This document shows positions 25,180-38,453 of a stretch of DNA of 64,000 bases, piece after piece (the stretch's first letter is position 1; each line of letters begins with the position of its first letter). The notes under the pieces are model-generated. The model had not been told where the DNA came from and did no database searches. It was given only the letters and a program-made list of their open reading frames with translations. Source of the DNA: Nomia melanderi (lineage: Eukaryota; Arthropoda; Insecta; Hymenoptera; Halictidae); assembly GCF_051020985.1 (NCBI RefSeq), contig NC_135000.1, positions 7,151,001 to 7,215,000 on the forward strand, in the 5' to 3' direction. The translations under genes and the position numbers were made by a program.

Positions 25180-25400
25180 GTGGTACCTGTCTGTAGGTTA
25201 CAATTATATTAAAAATAAATCTTTATGGTGAAAACAAAGGAAGATACTTTAATTTTATTATGATTTTATTTTTAATTAAGATAAAGTTTCTATTAATTTT
25301 TTATGTGGTACCTGCCTATAAGTTACGATTATATTAAAAATAAATCTTTATGTTGAATGCAAAGATCCTTTGATTTTATTATGATTTTGTTTTTAATTAA
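25180..25400. repeat. Tandem duplication, period about 126 bp
   Basis: GGTACCTGYCTRTARGTTAC, AATTATATTAAAAATAAATC (second copy GATTATATT...), TTTATG, and TTTATTATGATTTTRTTTTT followed by AATTAAGAT occur in both units. Confidence 0.9.
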
Positions 25401-26284
25401 GATGAGTCTTTTGGTTTTAGTATAATTTACTATAGATAATAGACTATATTTTAGAAATAGACAAATTAAAGAAAGTACAATCTAAACGAGGAAAAGAAGT
25501 ACTTAAATAAGTCTTTCACGATAAGTTAAATATAAGTATTCTATTAAGAAACTGTTAAATTAAATGTTATATAAGTAACAAGTTAATTAGAACCTGTATC
25601 ATATTTTATATGTATAAATAAGAAATATGAAGTATGTATGTATATATAAACCAATAAAGTTATGCAACTTTTTAAATTAGGGATCTGATGTTTATAACAT
25701 GTAAAAACAAAATGTTTTCACTTCTGTCGTGCATAAGACATAAATCAGTTTTCAATTTCCAATGTTTAATTCCATTAAAGAAACAAATATTAGACACTGT
25801 TATTCAGAGAAATATGTAAACAAATGAGTTGTTATAAATATATTATAGCATACGGTGTTTTTCCTGTCCACGGAACTGTCAGGTGCAAATTAGTTTCAAT
25901 AAAGAAATCCCGAAACAATGGATTAAAGCAATCTCGAAGATGAAAGGACCCTCGAATCGTAGCGGTAGCCAATTTGTTCATCGCGTCTTGTTTATCGCGT
26001 CAATAAATCCGAGAGCAGTACAAAAGAGAACGACGATCCATTAATATTACCCGCGTTACGAATTTATTACCGGTCTTATTGTTCCGTGAATCTCGAGGGA
26101 CGGCCGGGTCTCCATTAATTCGACTTCTGGTGCACTCTGTCTGGCCGTTCAGATTTATCACGAGCCGGTGCCCTTTCGACGGACATAACCTTCATAACCA
26201 AACATTTCGGTACCGGTATCACGCACTACGCTCATTATTCTGTTCCACTGTTTGCTTGAGATTTCAGTCTATTATTTTGTAAGC

Positions 26285-26960
26285 GCCATAATTCTGTGGT
26301 ACCAGAATTTATTAAGGAAGAATAGGAGAAAAAGAATTTAAACTATTTTTTTTGAAAAATATTTTTGTTATTTTAAGAATGTTGGGTATAAAAAAATTGT
26401 TTGTATAAGACAAGTGATGTAGCTATAATTCTGTGGTACTGGAAGTTATTGAAGAATAGGAGAAAAGAAAGTAAACTTTTTTTTTCGGAAAAATATTTTT
26501 GTCATTTTAAGATTGTTGGGTGTAGGAAAATTTTTTGTATAAGATGAGTGTTATTTTATATGTAGCTATAATTCTGTGGTATCAGAATTTATTGAAGAAG
26601 AATAGGAGAAAAAGAATTTAAATTTTCTTTTTGGAAAAATATTTTTGTTATTTTAAAATTGTTAGGTATAAGAAAATTGTTTGTATAAGATGAGTTATTT
26701 AATATAGATGATGAATTATATAATATTTTATATATAATAAGATGAGTGTTATTTTGTATGTAGCCATAATTTTGTGGCACTGGAAGTTATCGAAGAAAAA
26801 TAGAAAAAGAAGGAATTCTTTAATCTTTCTTTCGGAATAAATTTTGTTATTTTAAGATTCCTGGTTATAGGAAAATTCCTTATAAAAGATGAATGATATC
26901 TTGTGTGTAGTCACAGTTGTATATCAAAAGTTATTAACAGAAACAGGAGAAATAAAGATT
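26285..26960. repeat. Tandem repeat, period about 140-200 bp, four to five copies
   Basis: YATAATTCTGTGGTAC near 26285, 26423, 26566 and 26764 is followed each time by GAAGAATAGGAGAAAA, AAATATTTTTGTTATTTTAA, TGTTGGGTATA and TTGTATAAGA. A decayed unit begins near 26900. Confidence 0.88.
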
Positions 26961-27782
26961 CTAAACATTTCTCTAAAACCTCCTTTCCCAATTTTCCTAA
27001 TTAAAGAAGTCAATTAATCCACTTTCTATATGCAAATCTACACATGTAAACTTCCATTTCCTCCAATAAATTCCACCCCTTCTCCCGAAGATCATCACAT
27101 TTTTCCAAAGCCGCATCCGAAACGGAAACGCAGAATAAACAATGAAACAATTATTACACCACTCCCTTTCAATGTACGTATCCGATTTCTCCGCCGCAAG
27201 GCCGCAATGAAAACAGAAATTCCCGTGAACGACGCGATAATTGCGATATTGGTTCTCTTAATTCGTATCCCTGAAGATTGATCGAGCTTCGAGTGCCTCG
27301 GCACACTCGGTGTGTCGTTTTGTCCCGCGGCGAAACGGCAACCGGCGGCGGCAAAAAGTTCGGCACACTTGTCGATAGAAAAATTATTTCCCCCGATGGT
27401 GCTCGACGAATTTTCCCCCGTTTAATTAATCGAATGAAACTCGTCGGGAGGGTCGCACGCGCGCCGGTGCCATTTTAACGGGCACCGCGTTTCAATAATT
27501 CGACGACGACTCTCGTTGAACGCGGCGTATCGAGCAGCGAGTCACGAAAAATAAGCTAACGAGGAGGGAGAGTCGCCGTCGGGAATTGCCGGGGCAGAGC
27601 TCAACTCCTTCGCTTCGCGCAGTTGTACGTTACGGGGAATTTTCAATTGACCGTTTCCCTGCCGCGTTTCTTGTAACAGTTTTCCCGAGGTCAGCGGTCC
27701 TTCTTTCTAACGCGGCCTTTCCATTGATTGGCGGCTCGGTTCTGCCTCGTTTCCCTTTCCTCGGTTATTAATTTTCTCCTGG

Positions 27783-28612
27783 CGTGGACCCGCCCATTTT
27801 TTTAATAGCCACGCCCACTTTCGCTTGGCCCCGCCTATTTTCTGTTAAGACTTCTCAGGCTTAATTGGGGAGATTGTTCGCCGAGAGGTTACGTTCAACT
27901 TCCAGGGCTGTTGTAGTTTTGAGTGGCTTCTTCTGACTCGCCACGCCCTCTGGATAATGATTCCACCTACTTTTTATTTAGATCGTATAACATTTGTCTG
28001 ACTAGTTGTAGTTTTATTGGGTTGTAATAGATTCGTGTGGAGTGATTTGATCTAGTGTCGATTGTTTGTAAATTTGATTATCTAGCGATAGTTTAAAGTA
28101 TTAGTAATTAGTCCCGCCTACTTTCAGGGCGCTGAAATTCTCATTTGACTTCTTTTAGTTTCGATTAGTTTGTAATCGTTTCAAACGATCTGGTTCTCAG
28201 TTAGCCTGTTTTACTTTCGACTACTGTGTTCCCAGTCTAGCCCTCTAAACTCCGTCCATTGGTTATTAGCCCCGCCCACTTTCAGACACATCCTCCAATC
28301 TCTATTTAACTTCTTCCAATTCGTGTTCGCTCTTAAGAGCTCTCCTTTGCCCATTCGTTTTTCAATTATCCTCACGTTTCAACTAGATCCTCCCACTCTT
28401 AACAAGCCCAACCCACTTTCAGCTCACACTTTAAACTTCCCTCCAACTTTTCCGAATTCTTTACTCCTAATACTTTCAATTAACCCACTCGCGTATCGAT
28501 TAACTTCGTTCTCCAACGAGCCTCATCTACCACTTACTATCTCCATCAACTATCAACCGAATTCTCCCACTTTCCCTTAGCCCCTCCCACTTTAAACAAG
28601 CCCCGCCCAATT
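27783..28612. repeat. Dispersed CCCGCCCACTTTC motif array
   Basis: About twelve variants of GCCCCGCCCACTTTCAG occur in the same orientation within 830 bp, at about 27788, 27812, 27826, 27942, 27963, 28112, 28267, 28388, 28408, 28562, 28583 and 28601. Spacing is irregular. The block looks like a heavily diverged minisatellite or a motif cluster; GC-box-like by sequence only. Confidence 0.7.
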
Positions 28613-29455
28613 GCTTACAATTATCCCAACATCCACAATTAAATTTCCAACACAGTTTCCCCGTGTTCCTTTCCCTTACCTCAACGAAGCAAGAAATTCC
28701 GCAGCGATATCAATGATGATCCAAATAGAGACGTATCTCTTGTCACGCGCCCCGTATAATTCACGGAGCGAACGTGTCGGCTGTCTTCGGACGACGGAGC
28801 GCGCTTGTTCGTGCGACGGGGACGCGTTACGCGCGCCAGATTACGTGTTCCGCGCGAAGATACTGGCTGGTTTGATTAAAGCCTTGAACCAGACCTCGCC
28901 CGGCAATGGTGTCGTATTGCCGAGCCGAGGAAAACCGTTAATTCCCGGCTGTCTGTCGCTGGAACGGCCGAGGACACGCGCGGAAATCGGAGACGTCGAA
29001 GGCCGGGCTAAGTCCGTTACATCGTGCGTTTTATTAACCGCCGCCCGGCCGGAGTGGGCGGAGCCTCGCCGTCGTTCGGAAAACGATAAGGAATCACGGT
29101 TCATTTGCGTATGTGTAACAGGAACTTGCGTGCCGATAATCACGGGGACATTCGCGTGGAACAGCGGTTCTCATTCGACAGTGAACGCACGCCGAAGCTT
29201 AATGGCTGTGAAATTATGGGATTTAAAAACGGTAGCAGCTGATCACGGAACTCCTTGGAAATTCCTGGGAAAAGAATTCTCACGAGATCTGCCGATTGCA
29301 CCGTCGAATATAACCGGAAAATCTGATACAGGGCGTTCCATAATTATAGTAATCGAACCTCACAAACCACTGTTCGAGATGTAGATTAAGTTATTAACAA
29401 TCATAGATTGAGATACGGAGTACTACTTTGTTCTAATATTAAAGAATACCATACA

Positions 29456-30000
29456 CTACAGGGTGTTTCAAATTGGAGGGACTGAATCTCAAATATCCGA
29501 ATATCTGATATTAAATGACTGAAAACTCGTTGCTAAAGTATCTATACCATTTCCCATCAGTGTATACAAGACAGACAAGTATACAGGGCGTTCCAAAATT
29601 CAACACTTCACGTTCCACACCTAAATAGTCCAAACGAAATAACTACCAACGGAACACAATCAAACCATTAAACATTTCCTCACTAAATTACATCGAAAAG
29701 TCGGGAACCGAACTACAGGGCGTTCCAAAATTCAACACTTCACGTTCTGCGTCTAAATAATCCAAACGAAACAACTACCAACGAAACACAGCCAATTATA
29801 CATTTCTTCACTAAACTACATCGAAATTCGCGAACCGAACTACAGGCTGTTTCAAAGTTCAACAATCGAACTTCGCAACGTTCCCTATGCGCCGATATCG
29901 AACTGCCAATGATTCTCCTTAAAACATCAAATCCTCCGCTACCGCTACGCCGAAGAAAACTCCTCGAGCTACCCTACAGGCTGTTCCAAAGTTCGATCGA
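29456..30000. repeat. Tandem repeat headed by CTACAGGGYGTTYCAAA, period about 130 bp
   Basis: ACAGGGYGTTYCAAA or its CAGGCTGTT variants begin near 29458, 29583, 29715, 29843 and 29976. The second and third units also share TTCAACACTTCACGTTC, AATARTCCAAACGAAA and CTACCAACG. Similar ACAGGGTG words occur alone at 38220, 43730 and 51685. Confidence 0.88.
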
Positions 30001-30684
30001 GTCTCAGCGGTGATATTTAAATTGCGCATCCCTATCGAACAGTGCCAGTTCTTCGGCCCCGGGGGTTCCCGGAGAGAGGATCACGGAGCTCGCAGTTTCG
30101 TTTCATTAAACTCCCGGTCCGGCGCCGCGGCACAAAGTAATCTTTGAGCAATCAAAGTTGCCCGGGCCGATTCATCAACTTAACTCCGGCCCGCCGCCTC
30201 TTTCCTCCGCTAATCCGAGCCCATCTAACTCGGACCTAATAATTTCTGGATGCGTTCCGCGCCGGGTAACGTCCGAGGGAGCCGAAACCGGCGAAGATTG
30301 GCTGCGACCGTTGCGGGAACTCGAACGGGAACGCGAGAAAATGGAGCGGCCCTCGCGAGGATGTCGATCGATCGACGGTAACGTTAATTATCGCCGACTA
30401 AGGGGGCAGAGGACTAATTAATCGGAAGTTAAGCGGCGGGGAAATCGAGGTCGGCGCGTCACGCGGAAGCACGGGCTTCCAGGCGTTGAATAATGGTGTC
30501 CTTTTAACCCTTCCGTCCTGTGTTTTAGATTTCAGGTGATTTTATGGTGAGTTTGGTAATGCTTGCTTTTTGGTTTAATTGTTTCGTTGGGTTTTGAGCG
30601 ACGATTGCTGGAGACGGAATGTATTGGTAATTGAAGTTTGATTGCATGATGAATTAAGGATTGGTTTAAGCTTTATTGGTGTTT

Positions 30685-31075
30685 GGAGTATTGATGTTTC
30701 TGATGTTGAGATTTTAAATATTGATGATTTGAATATTGGTATTTAAATGTTGATGAGTGGAGTATTGATAGTTCGGATATTGGTGTCTCTAACGTTGATA
30801 TTTCGAATATTAACATTTCGAATATTAAAATTTCGAATATTGATATTTCGAATATTGATAGTTTAAATATTAATATTTCTAACATTAATATTTCTAACAT
30901 TAATATTTCGAATATTGATAGTTCGAATATTAATATTTCTAACATTGATATTTCGAATATTCGTATTTATAACGTTGATATTTGAAATATCGTTACTTCG
31001 AATATTAAAATTCAAATGTTGATAATTCGAATATTGATACTTGGAATACTGATACTTCGAATATTGAAATTCCCA
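30685..31075. repeat. 15 bp minisatellite, about 25 copies
   Basis: The unit is ATTTCGAATATTGAT with variants ATTTCTAACATTAAT and AGTTCGAATATTAAT. The period is exactly 15 through the core. The minus-strand frame 30673-30945 is an Ile/Phe/Glu/Leu pentapeptide repeat that follows from the 15 bp period. Confidence 0.93.
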
Positions 31076-32261
31076 CTATCAGTATTCTTAATATCCAAAC
31101 CAAAAAATCACTAAATAGCAACTGACAAAATAAATAATAAATGTTTCAATATTCAACAAATATTTTACTCCCTTCAAAACACAAATAATACTAAATATAT
31201 CACAGTTAATTCTCATAATACAAGAGTATATAGTACCACTCATAAATGCATGGACTATTAGTCGAATACAGCAGCGAAAGGGTTAACTCGTCAGTCGTTT
31301 ACGCTTCCACTTTTTGTCCACGATGGAACCAGCCGGCAACAGGTTCCCCGGGGAATCCCGTAGGCCTCGATTCCCCGGTGGAAAACGAGACTCTGTCCCC
31401 TCCTTCCTTCCTTTCACGCCGTCTCGCTGGAAAATTTGTTTGCCGAAGAAATTTCCACGAGGAGGAACAAACGTAAGGTCTTATCGGGGTAAATTCATCG
31501 ACACGCGCGGTTTTATTTGGAACACACCGGGTGTACCGGTTGCTTTCGATCGAATTATACGTTTATTATATAACAGATATTCATCATGAATGATGGACAT
31601 TTATTTTTGGATGAATCTTGATTTTTGGGAGTTATAAATTGTGTTAAAAGTTGGTTGAAGGTTGTTTTCTTGTGAATATAGTATGATTGGTTATATGTTT
31701 TTAATTGGAAAATATTTACTGTTTGTTTAATTGAATAAATAATTGAGTAAATTTTATATAATGCTATGAATGTTCGAGGATTTGTTTAAGTAATACTGAT
31801 TTGGGATTTTGAAATGACATTTGAAAAGAGATTTTATCAAAATCGTTACGTTTCGAGTATTTTCTTTTTATTGGTAAATAATTAGAAGTTAATTGATAAG
31901 TTTATTAAATAGTTTCTTAGAAAGAGATTGCAAGGAAAAGGATGGAATTGAAATAGACGGTTTTGACCTGGTCAGCAGCTCCACCATTAATTCCCATTGT
32001 TCACGTCCCACTTTAACATTACCAACACTCGAGAACCAATATTTCATTACTTTACCAACTTCCTGACATTCGAAAATTATCCAACAATTCTCCCAAAAGG
32101 AATAAGGAGCAAAACGAAAGGTAACGGTCGAAAACTTTGCGTCGCCCGTATAATGGAGATAAAGAATGGCGTGGAATCGAAATACGGTCTTGTCGTTTAT
32201 GGCAGTGGTTCTTAATCTTTTTTATCCATGGTTCGGATAAAGATAAACAACTAGATGTTGA

Positions 32262-32600
32262 TAATTAAAATCGTTCACAATTAAAAGTATATCTTCAAAC
32301 TTTATTCTAAAGAAAATTTAATGAAACAGCAATTGTAATTTTCCAATTTTTCAACAGTAATTAGAACTATATCTTCAAACTTTATTCTAAAGAAAATTTA
32401 ATAAAATAGCAACTGTAATTTTTTAATCTTTCAACAGTAATTAGAACTATATCTTCAAATTTTATTCTAAAGAAAATGTCATGAAACAGCAACTGTAATT
32501 TTTCAATCTTTCAACAGTAAATAGAACGATATCTTCAAACTTTATTCTAAAGAAAATTCAATAAAACAGCAATTACAATTTTTCAATCTTTCACTGCAAA
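32262..32600. repeat. 80 bp tandem repeat, four copies
   Basis: ATATCTTCAAACTTTATTCT occurs at 32289, 32369, 32449 and 32529, an exact 80 bp spacing, each followed by AAAGAAAATTTAATRAAACA, GCAAYTGTAATTTT and AATCTTTCAACAGTAA. Confidence 0.95.
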
Positions 32601-33479
32601 CAAACCATAAATCAAACATTAGCCCTACCTCATCAATACTCTTAATCTTTAAGCAAATCCAACTGTTCAAGAACCTAATGACAAAAGCACAATGACAATA
32701 GAAAACAGTTTCCTCCAACAAACTCCACGAAAAGCACAAAAATCCAAATACTTCATACATCTCTTCACATCGTAGGCATTCTGCACTTCCAAATTTCCCA
32801 AAAATATATCAAAATCTCACGAAAAACCATTCATCTCCAACAAATCAAACGCCTCTCTGAAGCACAGGTTGACAACCACTGTACCACAGCGTAACTCCGC
32901 CCGCAGCGAAACTTCTCGAAGCGCTGCCCTCTCGAGCGGGCAGCTTTATTTCTCGTCGTTGGGATTGTTTCGGGCGAGTGTCGTTTCAGTTTCGGAAGGA
33001 ACGTGTCGCCGGACAAAAGGCGGAGGCGTCCGAGCCGGACCGATAGACAATGGCCGGGACATTTTTGTTTAAATAATCTTCGGACGATCTCCGGAACGCC
33101 TCGGAGAGGTCCTGACAAGCCGTGCGACCGCTCAAGAAGAAAAGATCCGGCCTCCTCCATTCGGCTGTCCCGTGTTCTTTCTTCGGTCGACCTACTTCAG
33201 GAGAAAGGACTCGTTCGAGTCCCCCTCCCCCTGCCCCCACCCTCGCACCCGAGGCTTCCAGGCGGAACGGTGTTTAGCGTATCTATTTCTATCAAATATA
33301 GGTCGACCCTCTGTTTCGCCAGGATTAACCCTTCGTGGATTGCGGGACGGCATTCGGGATTCTGTCCCGCGAGCTGGAATGATTTTGCGTTCGAGTTTCG
33401 GGTTGGACCCTGGGGTCACGTGGAAATTTGTTTATGGGATGTTTCTTTTTGGGTGAGCTTTTGTGTGGATGGTGGGGAG

Positions 33480-33945
33480 TTGTAGGGATGATTTGGAAGG
33501 GGTGAAAGATGTTGGGAATGATGGTGTAGGAGTAAGTTGGGAGTTATTTAGAAATGATAATGTGGTGTAGAAGTAATTTAGAAATAATTTCGGAATAATT
33601 TGGAAATAATAATGGTGTAGAAATTATTTAGAAATGATAATGGTGGGGTAGAAGTAATTTAGAAATAAGTTGGAAATAATAATGGTGATGTAGAAATTAT
33701 TTGGAAATAATATTGGTGATGTAGAAATTATTTAGAAATGATAATGGTAGTATAGAAGTAATTTAGAAATAATTTAGGAATTATTTAGAAATAATATTGG
33801 TGATGTAGAAATAATTTAAAAGTAATATGGTGGTATAGAAATAATTTAGAAGTAGTAGTAATGTAGAAATTACTTAGAAATGATAGTATTATAACAATAA
33901 TTTATAACAGAAATAACAGTATTATAGAAATAATTTAGAAATGAT
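33480..33945. repeat. Imperfect repeat of ATTTAGAAATRATAATGGTG words
   Basis: About a dozen irregular repeats of TGTAGAAATTATTTAGAAAT and GATAATGGTG at 40-60 bp steps, on the plus strand. No coding potential. Confidence 0.85.
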
Positions 33946-35604
33946 TAGTAGCTTTCACATCGAATGAAAGTTAGATTTTATAAGTAGGGTTAACCTTAGA
34001 TTCTACTATTCCAAATGAAATAAAACTTAGACATTCACTTTCTAATCTAAACAGAAAATAGCTTGTAACATTCCACACGAAATAAAACTAAAATACTCAT
34101 GTCCAATTTAAATAAAAAACATAACATCTCAGAATAAAACATCTCAGACAAAATAAAACTAAGATACCCATTTTCTCAATAAAACAAACAGACTTTTAGT
34201 TTTCATATTGAACTCAAGTGTTAGTCAACCTTCACACAGTCCTAAATGCAACCGAAGATTATACAGACCGTGTTTGTGACGCAACGTGCCCGAAGAGGGT
34301 ATCGCTGCAACGGGGATTGGCGTACGATATGGCTGTCCGTTTTCTTCGACGTTATCACCGACCAGCCCTTAAGTACGTGGTAACAGCTATTACGAGTGTC
34401 AGCCGTTGTTTCACCGGACCGACCGTATTTACCAGTAATTTACGACGCGGCCGTAAACGACAACCGTCGGGAATCGATACCTCCCTCGTCGCGCGACGTG
34501 ATTATCTTGTTTTGCGGTTGGGTTTGGTTCGTTCAATTGAAACACCAGGCAGTTTTAACGGTCCGATTCCTCATATCGCCTTTCCACCATGGGATTTTTC
34601 TTCTGTACCTCTTTTTAGGTTAAAATTAATATGGCGTCGGAAATGAAACATTTTGTAGCGTACTTAAAATTAGGGGTGGTTTTTATGTCTTCGTTTTGAT
34701 GGTTTTGAGATTATTTAAGAAATGTGGAGCACTTTAACGTGGAAAATTAATTTTGTACTTTTTTAGGTTCGAAGGTATTTGTTTCTATGTTTGTATGAAT
34801 ATTGGAAGGATATTTATTATTGTTTTATGTAGAATGAATGATTAAATAAGAAATTTTATCCATCTCAAGTCACAGCTGAAGAAATAATTTAGACCTGAGA
34901 GATAATTTATATTTATATGTACTAAGAGATAATTTATACCTTAATAAATAATTAAATAATAAATATTACCCATCTCGAGTCACACTTTATAAATAAGCAA
35001 TTGAATGACAAATTTTATCCATCTCAAGTTATAGCTTTAACACTGAAACCACCTAAAATTCACAAGGTTTTGAAGATAAAAATAAATATTAAACGAGACA
35101 CGTAACAAATATGAAACTAATATTAGTGTCAAATAAAATATATATATATATATAGGTAAAATATAATATATAAAATATATATATTAAAGGTACACGAAAT
35201 AAAAATAAATATTGACCGAGATGCACAAAGAGAAAATAAAAGTCAGCGTGAAATTAAGTGAACATTCAAAATGTCGTTCAATTAACAATGTCAAAACACT
35301 CGAATACTTTCGAGTGAATCGAATCCATTACTGGACGGAGATAAACGGTTAAAAAGTAAGCAAAGTCAAGAAGCGTATCAAAGTTCCTGGAAGATGTAGG
35401 CACAGGTGGCACACAGGGACGTTTCGCGCGACTCCACGGGGTAGATTTAAGGGGTGGCCACTTATCGAGACTGCAGCGTAACCGCGTGGCTTGATTTACT
35501 GGCTCGATAACCGGGGACCATTAATATCAAGCGGAGAACGCGACCAGCACATCCCGCATGCCGCCTGGTCGGCCATGTAACTCCCACAACCCCCTATTCT
35601 TTCC

Positions 35605-36035
35605 ACTGGAGCGCAACACCATGGCAGTTACAGCGAAATAAATTAACTTCTTTGAATGGTTAATGAATCCTAGTAACTGTCTCCCATATTGTTCATCGCT
35701 GGGGGAATTATTACATTAATAACGTAATGAGTTAGAAATATTGTGTTAATAAAATAACGAGGAATGGGAGAAATTAATTTCTGAATTAATTAGGAAACAT
35801 TGTGTTGACTGGAGTGCAACACCATGGCAGTTACAGCGAAATAAATTAACTTTCTTGAATAGTTAATGAATCCTAGTAACTGTCTACCATATTGCTCATC
35901 GCTGGAGGAATTATTATATTAATAACGTAACGAATTAGAAATATTAATGTTGAGAAATATTGTGTTAATAAATTAACGAGAAATGGGAGAAATTAATTTC
36001 TGAATGAATTAAGAAGTATTATGTTAATAAAATAA
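35605..36035. repeat. Tandem duplication, period 203 bp
   Basis: GYGCAACACCATGGCAGTTA, CAGCGAAATAAATTAACTT, TTAATGAATCCTAGTAACTG, TCATCGCTGG and GGGAGAAATTAATTTCTGAA occur in both units (35611 and 35814). The copies are about 90% alike. Confidence 0.93.
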
Positions 36036-37259
36036 ATAAAAATAAATAAAAATAAAATTGTGTACGTTGATTTCTTAAAAACAGGATTTTATTTAATGAA
36101 ATAATTGTAGGTTAAGAGTGTGGATTGATTAATCTGTTATGCTTAATTAAGGATTAATTCTAGCTCAATTTAAGTTGATTTTATCATTGTATAAGTATTC
36201 TATATTCTGTATTTTAGTGTATTATATTATATATTTCAAAATCAGTCGAAATTTTAGATTAGGAGTATAGAAATTGTTAGAAGGGAATCCATCATGGCGT
36301 CCACCATGGAATAACAATGATCAGCAAAATGGCGACCGATCATCTGTCAAGTTACACTCGCTTACTAAGTTCGGTGACCAAGATAAGGCTGTGCGAGGAT
36401 TTATAATTAACCCTAAAACCGAAGTTACCGGGGATCTGGGTCGGTAATTATGAACACGCGTTTGCGAATGCTCGCGGAGCTCCTGAAACTCTCAACCAAG
36501 ATCGATCGTCATTCTACTTCCTCCCTCACTACGAATTCCTTGAATTTTTGAAGCTGTCATCTCGTACAGGAAGTTGACTAATGATTAATTCCAACATCGT
36601 TCAACTGTACGCTTGTTTATATACTATAAACTAGTTTCGGGAAAGCCAAACGGTGCATTTTGTCTTCTCGAGGGCATTTACATTATTACCATGGCCAAAT
36701 CAGAGACGTTCACGTATAGGAATGAGGTTATGGGGACAAAAATAATTGTTAAATTTTATGAATCTTAAAAATAAAATAACGGAAATATTTTTCAAGTCGA
36801 ATACGAGATAAAATGAACTCAATAATGTAAGATTCATTTATCAGTCGACGAGGAGAAATTGATTAATTAAATAATAGAAGTTAGATTCATATTTATCGTC
36901 TCTCATTTTAGGTTAGGTCAATGTTGACACTTATTTCCCGAATGATTGTAATAGAGCGCCATCGCGCCAGATGATAAAGCTGCATATTTTCACTTAAAAC
37001 AATGTTTTCAAGACGGCATTTGTTTTCACAAGTTCGATGTCAGCCGACCGAAAGAAGCTACGAGATCGATGGACACCGGTTATACGCTCCCACGATCCAA
37101 GTTTATTCTCAGTGGGAACAGTCGATCATAGTCGGACACGATGGCAAACTTCAATCCTGATATTTACGAAAACTGACTAGCACGCGCGAAAATCTTTCTG
37201 ACCTTTTTCGTTCTTCCGACGATTGTTCGGATGTTTTTCATAGTTCTCGACACTAATTA

Positions 37260-37690
37260 TGTAGCACCCTGTAGAATTTCAATGTTTAGATATTTAATAT
37301 CTCATTTTCAAGAAAATAATTGGACCAGTGATGTTTCAACTGATTGTCTGGGACTAGCTATCGCAAGATGCACCATTTTATGATCAAATCCTGGTTCCAC
37401 ACCTAAATTCTGAAGCAGCCTGTACAAATTCAATATTTAAATTCTTTAGATCTTTGTTTAGGGATAATTGGATCAGTCACAGTTAACAAGAATGACGTTT
37501 CAGAGATTGTCTAGATTAACAGTCACGTGATGCTTAATTTACCGTTCTATTTCTGGTTTCAGACCTAAATTCTGAAGCAACCAGTACAAATTCAATATTT
37601 AAATTCTTTAGATCTTTGTTTAGGGATAATTGGATCAGTCACAGTTAACAAGAATGACGTCCCAGAGGTTGTCTAGGTTAGGGAGTCACG
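37260..37690. repeat. Tandem repeat, period 162 bp, three copies
   Basis: Units two and three share CACCTAAATTCTGAAGCARC or CAGACCTAAATTCTGAAGCA, CARTACAAATTCAATATTTA, AATTCTTTAGATCTTTGTTT and GGATCAGTCACAGTTAACAA, offset 162 bp. The first unit (37260-37400) is clearly diverged. Confidence 0.92.
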
Positions 37691-38247
37691 AGACGCGATG
37701 TACGAGGCTTCGATCGCGGCGAGAGAATGCCAGCACGCGGAGTTTTCCGTTCTACCGCGGCCAGGTGCTTCTTTTTAATTATGCAGGTATCCTACAGCGA
37801 GCCGCGGCCTTCCCTTCCGCTTTCGTGCCTCCTTTGTGTCGAGATAACGCGCATGAAACGCCCGCGCCGTATCGCCCGTTACGTTTTCGAGAGGGGGATC
37901 CGCCTCGGACCGCGGCCGGGCTCGGGAACGCTTCTTTGAAACCGGGAACAAGCCGCATTCCCAATGCGCAAACGGAAAATATAACAACCGAAACGCCGAC
38001 AAGGACGTACGGCGAAATTTCTCACGCCCAGGCAACTGTCATTTCTCCGCTATCGACGAAGAGATTGATCTGGAAGTTTGCTTGAACCTTGATAGGTATC
38101 TATAGGGTGACTCGAAGATAAATTAAATCATGCGTTACCACTAGTTAGTAATATTAACGTGAAATCAATTTGAGATTTATCGAGGAGTAAATGATGTTAA
38201 GTTCTTTTGAGAGAAAATACAGGGTGGTTTAGAAATAGGGGTAAAAT

Positions 38248-38453
38248 GTATCGTACCAGTCAAAATAATTGGTTTCAATTTTTTTGTTTAGCAATTATTG
38301 ATATCTTCGAAGCATTGAATATTCGAAATGATTTTGAAAATGAATAGTTTCATTTGAGTACTGTAATAAGTGCCAGAAGAAACTGAATATATTGTTACAA
38401 TTTTTATAGAAGTTGCATATTAGTCGTATTAAATGCTCGGTAGTTCTAGTGTC
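38248..38453. mobile_element. Copy of the CTAGAACTACC-type MITE, left end eroded
   Basis: TATCGTACCAGTCAAAATAA, TTTTTTTGTTTAGCAATTAT, TGATATCTT, GAATATTCGAAATGATTTTG, AAAATGAATAGTTT and the right end CTCGGTAGTTCTAGTGTCAA match 53444-53728 almost word for word. The left TTAACAC terminus and the right TTAA are mutated. Confidence 0.8.

Noticed and set aside
28611..29384. 257-codon plus-strand ORF as a gene
   Set aside because: No domain or family pattern, no clear splice or translation context, mixed composition, and an overlapping 100-codon ORF on the other strand; fits chance in GC-rich intron.
33003..33485. 160-codon plus-strand ORF
   Set aside because: GC-rich, open in several frames at once, no family pattern.
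37630..38085. 151-codon plus-strand ORF
   Set aside because: Begins in the 162 bp tandem repeat and continues through a GC block that is also open on the other strand.
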